NCBI RefSeq assembly: GCF_015711645.1
Contig: NZ_JABTEX010000001.1
Span: 248,001 to 312,000 of the forward strand
Reading direction: 5' to 3'
Length of the DNA stretch: 64,000 bases
From: Planomonospora sp. ID82291
GTDB taxonomy: Bacteria > Actinomycetota > Actinomycetes > Streptosporangiales > Streptosporangiaceae
The translations under genes and the position numbers were made by a program. Positions within the stretch are counted from its first letter, which is position 1. Each line of letters begins with the position of its first letter. A model generated the notes under the pieces. That model did not search any database. It saw nothing but the letters and a program-made list of their open reading frames with translations, and was not told the DNA's origin. Of the stretch, positions 60,469-64,000 are shown in pieces.

Positions 60469-61377
60469 CTAGGCCTGCTCGGCGTCGGCGGCCGGAGCGG
60501 CGTCGGCCTCAGCGGCCTCCGCCTCGGCGGCGGGGGCGGCGGCCTCCGCCTCGGCGTCGTTCTCGGCGGCCGGGGCGGCCTCGGCCTCGGGGGCGCCCGC
60601 GAGCAGCTCCTGCTCCCACTCGGCCAGCGGCTCGGCGCCGCCGGCGACGGCCGGCTTGTCCTCGCCGCCGCGGACCGCACCGGCGCGGGCCATCAGGCCG
60701 GCGGCGACGGCGTCGGCGACGACGCGGGTCAGCAGGCCGACGGCGCGGATGGCGTCGTCGTTACCCGGGATCGGGTAGTCGACCTCGTCCGGGTCGCAGT
60801 TGGTGTCGAGGATCGCGACGACCGGGATGTTGAGCTTGCGGGCCTCGCTGATCCCGATGTGCTCCTTCTTGGTGTCGACGACCCACACCGCGCTGGGCAC
60901 GCGGGACATGTCGCGGATGCCGCCGAGGGTGCGCTCCAGCTTCTCCTTCTCACGGCGGCGCATGAGGAGCTCCTTCTTGGTGAGCCCCGACGCGGCGACG
61001 TTGTCGAAGTCGAGCTCCTCGAGCTCCTTGAGGCGCTGGAGCCTCTTGTGCACGGTGGAGAAGTTGGTGAGCATGCCGCCCAGCCAGCGCTGGTTGACGT
61101 ACGGCATGCCGACGCGGGCGGCCTGCTCGGCGATGGCCTCCTGCGCCTGCTTCTTCGTGCCGATGAACATGATCGTGCCGCCGTGCGCGACGGTCTCCTT
61201 GACGAAGTCGTAGGCCCGGTCGATGAAGGCCAGCGACTTCTGCAGGTCGATGATGTAGATGCCGTTGCGCTCGGTGAAGATGAAGCGCTTCATCTTCGGG
61301 TTCCAGCGCCGGGTCTGGTGGCCGAAGTGCACGCCGCTCTCGAGCAGCTGTCGCATGGTGACGACGGGGGTGGACAT
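60469..61377 (-). CDS. rpsB: 30S ribosomal protein S2
   Basis: A 302-residue protein. The N-terminal core [27 protein letters not shown] and later [61 protein letters not shown] (in parts) are standard S2. The final ~70 residues form an Ala/Glu-rich acidic tail, common in actinobacteria. TGGAGGA lies about 8 nt before the ATG at 61377. Confidence 0.97.
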   Translation of the reverse strand: MSTPVVTMRQLLESGVHFGHQTRRWNPKMKRFIFTERNGIYIIDLQKSLAFIDRAYDFVKETVAHGGTIMFIGTKKQAQEAIAEQAARVGMPYVNQRWLGGMLTNFSTVHKRLQRLKELEELDFDNVAASGLTKKELLMRRREKEKLERTLGGIRDMSRVPSAVWVVDTKKEHIGISEARKLNIPVVAILDTNCDPDEVDYPIPGNDDAIRAVGLLTRVVADAVAAGLMARAGAVRGGEDKPAVAGGAEPLAEWEQELLAGAPEAEAAPAAENDAEAEAAAPAAEAEAAEADAAPAADAEQA

Positions 61378-61694
61378 GTGATTGTCCTCCAGGTCGGGGC
61401 GCCCATCGCTGGGCGCTGTTCTCGGTTGACGCGGCGGCCTTCGGCCACCGCCCTGATGCCCCCGGACCGCTCCAGCCGGGCTCTCGCCCGGACCGAGGGA
61501 AACGGCCCCGGATGGGGCATGCGAAGTCAGCCCGTGAGTTACAGGCCACCGGAAAGTGTACCCGCCGCGGCACCGCACCTTGACCTTTCAGGGTCAAACC
61601 ACGCCCGACCACCGCGTCCACAGCGCCGCCGGTCCGTCCACAGAATCCCGTTCGCCGCACCGCGGGCAGGCCCCCGCCGTCCATCCTTGCGCCT
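61378..61694 (-). other. rpsB leader and divergent promoter region
   Basis: 317 bp between rpsB and the divergent M23 peptidase, with no gene. On the minus strand TACACT (61560-61555) is a candidate -10 for rpsB. TTGACC-N6-GGTCAA (61580-61597) is an inverted repeat just upstream that could overlap the -35 region. Downstream are GC-rich stems such as GCCCATCGCTGGGC (near 61400). An autoregulatory S2 leader is possible but I could not match one. Confidence 0.45.
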
Positions 61695-62363
61695 GTGACA
61701 TCCCGCACTCTCCCCGCCCTGGCCCTTCTCCCGGCCCTTCTGTCTCCGGCTCCGCAGCCCTCGGCCACCGTCGCACCGCCCACCGTTCCGGAGCCCCCTC
61801 CCCCGGTACCACCCCGGACCGCGCCGGAGCCGCCGCTCCGGGGCGCATCCCAGACCCCACTCCAGGACACTCCCCAGACCTCGCCTCAGAGCCCGCCTCA
61901 CAGCCCGCCTCACAGCCCGCCCCGGGCCGCGCCGGCGCCACCGCTCTGGACATGGCCGGTCTCCGGACACCCCCGGATCCTGCGGGTCTTCGCGCCTCCT
62001 CCCCAGCCCTGGCTGCCCGGTCACCGCGGCGTCGACCTCGCCGCGTCCCCCGGCGCCCCGGTCCGCGCGGCGGGCCCGGGAACGATCGGCTACGCCGGCC
62101 CCCTCGCCGGGCGCGGTGTCGTCACCGTGCTCCACCCCGGAGGCCTGCGCACCACCTACCTCCCGGTCCGCGCATCGGTACGGCGCGGCCAGGCGGTCGA
62201 GCGGGGCGAGGCCATCGGCACGGTCGAGGAGGCACCCGGGCACTGCCCGACCGATTGCCTGCACTGGGGCCTGCTCCGTGATCGGCGCTATCTCGACCCG
62301 CTGCTCCTCCTGGGGCGCGGCCAGGTCCGGCTCCTGCCGCTCTGGACCGGCGGAGCCTCCTGA
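61695..62363 (+). CDS. M23-family peptidase-like secreted protein
   Basis: A 222-residue protein. A signal peptide (residues 1-20) leads to a Pro/Ser/Gln-rich stalk (20-85). The LytM-type domain has HRGVDLAASPGAPVRAAGPGTIGYAG (the HxxxD zinc motif), then GGLRTTYLPV and CLHWGLL. In active M23 enzymes the last motif is HxH; here the first His is Cys, as in many actinobacterial relatives, so activity is uncertain. It may act on peptidoglycan or regulate amidases. The GTG at 61695 is used. Its 3' end runs into degenerate repeats. Confidence 0.85.
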   Translation: MTSRTLPALALLPALLSPAPQPSATVAPPTVPEPPPPVPPRTAPEPPLRGASQTPLQDTPQTSPQSPPHSPPHSPPRAAPAPPLWTWPVSGHPRILRVFAPPPQPWLPGHRGVDLAASPGAPVRAAGPGTIGYAGPLAGRGVVTVLHPGGLRTTYLPVRASVRRGQAVERGEAIGTVEEAPGHCPTDCLHWGLLRDRRYLDPLLLLGRGQVRLLPLWTGGAS

Positions 62364-62460
62364 CGGGGCCCGGCGAAACCTCCTGACCGCCGAAACCTCC
62401 TGGCCGCGGGGGAGCCTCCTGACACGGCGGAACCTCCTGACCGCCGCGGAGCCTCCGGCC
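62349..62460. repeat. Degenerate repeats at the M23 gene 3' end
   Basis: About six copies of a GGCGGAGCCTCCTGAC-like unit (starting near 62349, 62372, 62388, 62408, 62426, 62446), separated by short GC-rich spacers. The first holds the TGA of the M23 gene; several later copies keep CTCCTGA. Confidence 0.82.
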
Positions 62461-62491
62461 CGCTGTCCGGCAGGCGGCTCCGCCGGGTCCG

Positions 62492-63679
62492 CTACCCGGC
62501 GACCGGCCTCTCGGGGCGCAGACGCCAGCCCCGGGAGACCTTCTCGACGTGCCCGGCGGCGGCCAGGCCGCCCAGGCAGGCGAGCACGGTCTCCAGATCG
62601 ACGCCCGCCTCCACCGCGATCGTCGCCGGGCCCGCGCCGTTCCGCGCGGGCACCGCCTCCAGGACACGGCGGACCTCGGCGGGGAGCCCGTCGCGCGGAA
62701 GCACCGGGCCTCTCGGCTCAGGGGCCAGATCGCACCCGATGGCTCCGACCAGTTCGGCCGCCTCCGCCGGGGTGGTGACGCAGACCGCCGCGCCCTGGCG
62801 GATCAGCCGGTGGCACCCGGCCGAGGCGTCGGAGGTCACCGGCCCGGGCACGGCGGCCAGGATCCGGTTCAGCGCGACCGCGTGACCGGCCGTGTTGAGC
62901 GCCCCGCTGCGCACGGCCGCCTCGATGACCACCGTCCCCCGGGCCAGTGCGGCGATGAGCCGGTTCCGGACGAGGAACCGCGGCCGGGTGGGCCGCACCC
63001 CCAGGGGACTCTCGCTCACCAGCAGGCCCTGGGTCCGCACGACGGCGAACAGGTCGTGGTGCGCGCTGGGATAGGAGACGTCGACGCCGCAGGCGAGCAC
63101 GGCGACGGTCGGCGCGTCCCCCGCCAGAGCTCCGCGGTGCGCCGCGCCGTCGATGCCGTACGCCCCGCCGGAGACCACCCCGTATCCCCGTTCGCTCAGC
63201 CCCGCGCCGAACTCCGCCGCGACGTGCACTCCATAGGGGGTGGCGGCCCGGGAGCCGACGACCGCGACCGACCGGATGCAGGCGAAGCGCAGGTTCGCCT
63301 GCCCGTGCAGCCACAGGGCGTGGGGCCGGGAGTCCCGCAGGTCGTCCAGCTGGGTGGGCCACTCCGACTCCCCGGGCGTGATCAGGCGGGCCCCCGCCCG
63401 TTCGCCCTCGGCCAGGTCCCCGGCGGGGTCCGCCGCCTCCAGCCGGGCCGTCCAGGCGGCGAGGACCCGGTCGAGCCGCGCATCCGCCTCCTCTGCGGAG
63501 CCCGCTGCGCGCCCGCGGCGGGCGTCTGCGAACCACCGGACGAACTCCGGGTCCAGAACCCCCCGGCGGACCTGCTCCACGGCCGCCTCCGGACCGCAGG
63601 AGGCCACGAGCCTGCCCATCACCGCGTCACCGGGCTCGGCCAGCCGCATCAGCATGACCCGTGCGAGCCGTTCCCTCAC
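62492..63679 (-). CDS. dprA: DNA processing protein DprA
   Basis: A 395-residue protein. The Rossmann-like DprA core spans about 100-300 (SVAVVGSRAATPYGVHVA, GYGVVSGGAYGIDGAAHRGAL, RNRLIAALARGTVVIEA), and a C-terminal winged-helix domain follows. DprA loads RecA on incoming single-stranded DNA in transformation; in actinobacteria its role is less clear. The GTG at 63679 overlaps the comM stop (GTGA) with GGAGGAG upstream; an earlier GTG in-frame (63697) overlaps comM more. Confidence 0.93.
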   Translation of the reverse strand: MRERLARVMLMRLAEPGDAVMGRLVASCGPEAAVEQVRRGVLDPEFVRWFADARRGRAAGSAEEADARLDRVLAAWTARLEAADPAGDLAEGERAGARLITPGESEWPTQLDDLRDSRPHALWLHGQANLRFACIRSVAVVGSRAATPYGVHVAAEFGAGLSERGYGVVSGGAYGIDGAAHRGALAGDAPTVAVLACGVDVSYPSAHHDLFAVVRTQGLLVSESPLGVRPTRPRFLVRNRLIAALARGTVVIEAAVRSGALNTAGHAVALNRILAAVPGPVTSDASAGCHRLIRQGAAVCVTTPAEAAELVGAIGCDLAPEPRGPVLPRDGLPAEVRRVLEAVPARNGAGPATIAVEAGVDLETVLACLGGLAAAGHVEKVSRGWRLRPERPVAG

Positions 63680-64000
63680 CGCTCCTCCCCCAGCCACAGC
63701 CCGAGCGCCGCGTTGACCTCCGCGGCCCCGGGCCCGCCCCCGTCCTTCAGATCCGCCAGCGTCCAGGCGACCCTGAGCACCCGGTCCAGCCCCCGGGCGC
63801 TCAGCACGCCGTTGTCCAGACAGCCCAGCAGCGGCGCCATCACCTTCGCCGGCAACCGGTAGTCGGTGTGCAGGGCGCCCGTGGGCACCTCCGCGTTGCG
63901 TCTCCAGGGCCTGCCCGCGAACCGCTTCGCGGCCCGTTCCCTGGCCAGGAGGACCCGCTCGGCCACCGTCCGGCTCGGCTCGACGAACCGGCGGTCGGCG
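63676..64000 (-). CDS. comM: ComM/YifB Mg-chelatase-like ATPase, 5' part outside window
   Basis: The last ~107 residues only. The C-terminal sequence (TVAERVLLARERAAKRFAGRPWRRNAEVPTGAL... RVLRVAWTLADL) matches the tail of YifB/ComM AAA+ helicase-like proteins that accompany dprA in actinobacteria. ComM is a hexameric branch-migration helicase in naturally transformable bacteria. The gene enters from the right edge and its stop overlaps dprA by 4 nt. Confidence 0.88.
   Translation of the reverse strand, partial: ADRRFVEPSRTVAERVLLARERAAKRFAGRPWRRNAEVPTGALHTDYRLPAKVMAPLLGCLDNGVLSARGLDRVLRVAWTLADLKDGGGPGAAEVNAALGLWLGEER

Overview
The window is 64 kb of actinobacterial chromosome. It is very GC-rich, codon third positions are almost all G or C, and GTG/TTG starts and 4-nt ATGA/GTGA gene overlaps are common. 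Gene content (MreBCD-PBP2-RodA block, DUF4233 next to folC, DivIVA-domain protein, Ser/Thr kinase with WD40 repeats, acyl-ACP desaturase, rifamycin phosphotransferase-like enzyme) suits a filamentous actinomycete. The coupled small-protein/XRE-regulator pair at the left edge suggests Streptosporangiales; that placement is inference. No prophage, transposase, CRISPR array or tRNA gene was recognised.

Layout. 1-10758 (minus strand): a regulator pair, then a cell-shape operon mreB-mreC-mreD-mrdA-rodA read leftward, preceded by folC-DUF4233-MFS-ndk. 10932-16850: a complete minus-strand rRNA operon (16S-23S-5S, no spacer tRNA) with an antitermination-type leader, three tandem sigma-70-type promoters and a 5S terminator. 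16849-36000: accessory and metabolic genes: AI-2E-type permease, AraC regulator, terpene-cyclase-fold protein, PhzF, GT-C membrane protein, NarK, secreted GH18 chitinase, LeuE exporter, a two-component system next to DedA and DMT transporter genes, GT4 glycosyltransferase/DUF998 pair, acyl-ACP desaturase and an MFS transporter. 36358-39231: rifampin-phosphotransferase-like enzyme. 39406-49539: DUF418 protein, hydrolase with a Cys nucleophile, and a polyamine locus (FAD amine oxidase; aminobutyraldehyde dehydrogenase-potA-potD-potB-potC; divergent Lrp/AsnC regulator). 49556-54419: DivIVA-domain protein, small ABC transporter, WD40 Ser/Thr kinase. 54551-64000: translation/lipid block rpsB-tsf-pyrH-frr-cdsA-rlmN, interrupted by a SUFU-domain gene on the opposite strand, then a divergent M23 peptidase and dprA/comM.

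How genes work together. mreB to rodA form one overlapping operon for lateral wall synthesis. PotABCD would import putrescine/spermidine, the FAD oxidase would oxidise the amine, and the dehydrogenase would convert the aldehyde toward GABA, probably under the divergent Lrp-type regulator. rpsB, tsf, pyrH and frr serve translation and UMP supply; cdsA makes CDP-diacylglycerol and rlmN methylates 23S rRNA.

The most unusual signals are non-coding. At least five unrelated genes end in short tandem or direct repeats that copy the stop codon and its flank. Several precise palindromes sit in promoters: twin TACG-N4-CGTA boxes before the desaturase, TTAGGAAA-G-TTTCCTAA before the chitinase/LeuE pair, a 10+10 inverted repeat at the histidine kinase start, and a 12+12 inverted repeat between the dehydrogenase and lrp. 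A duplicated element separates frr and pyrH, and a perfect 50-bp palindrome closes the polyamine operon.
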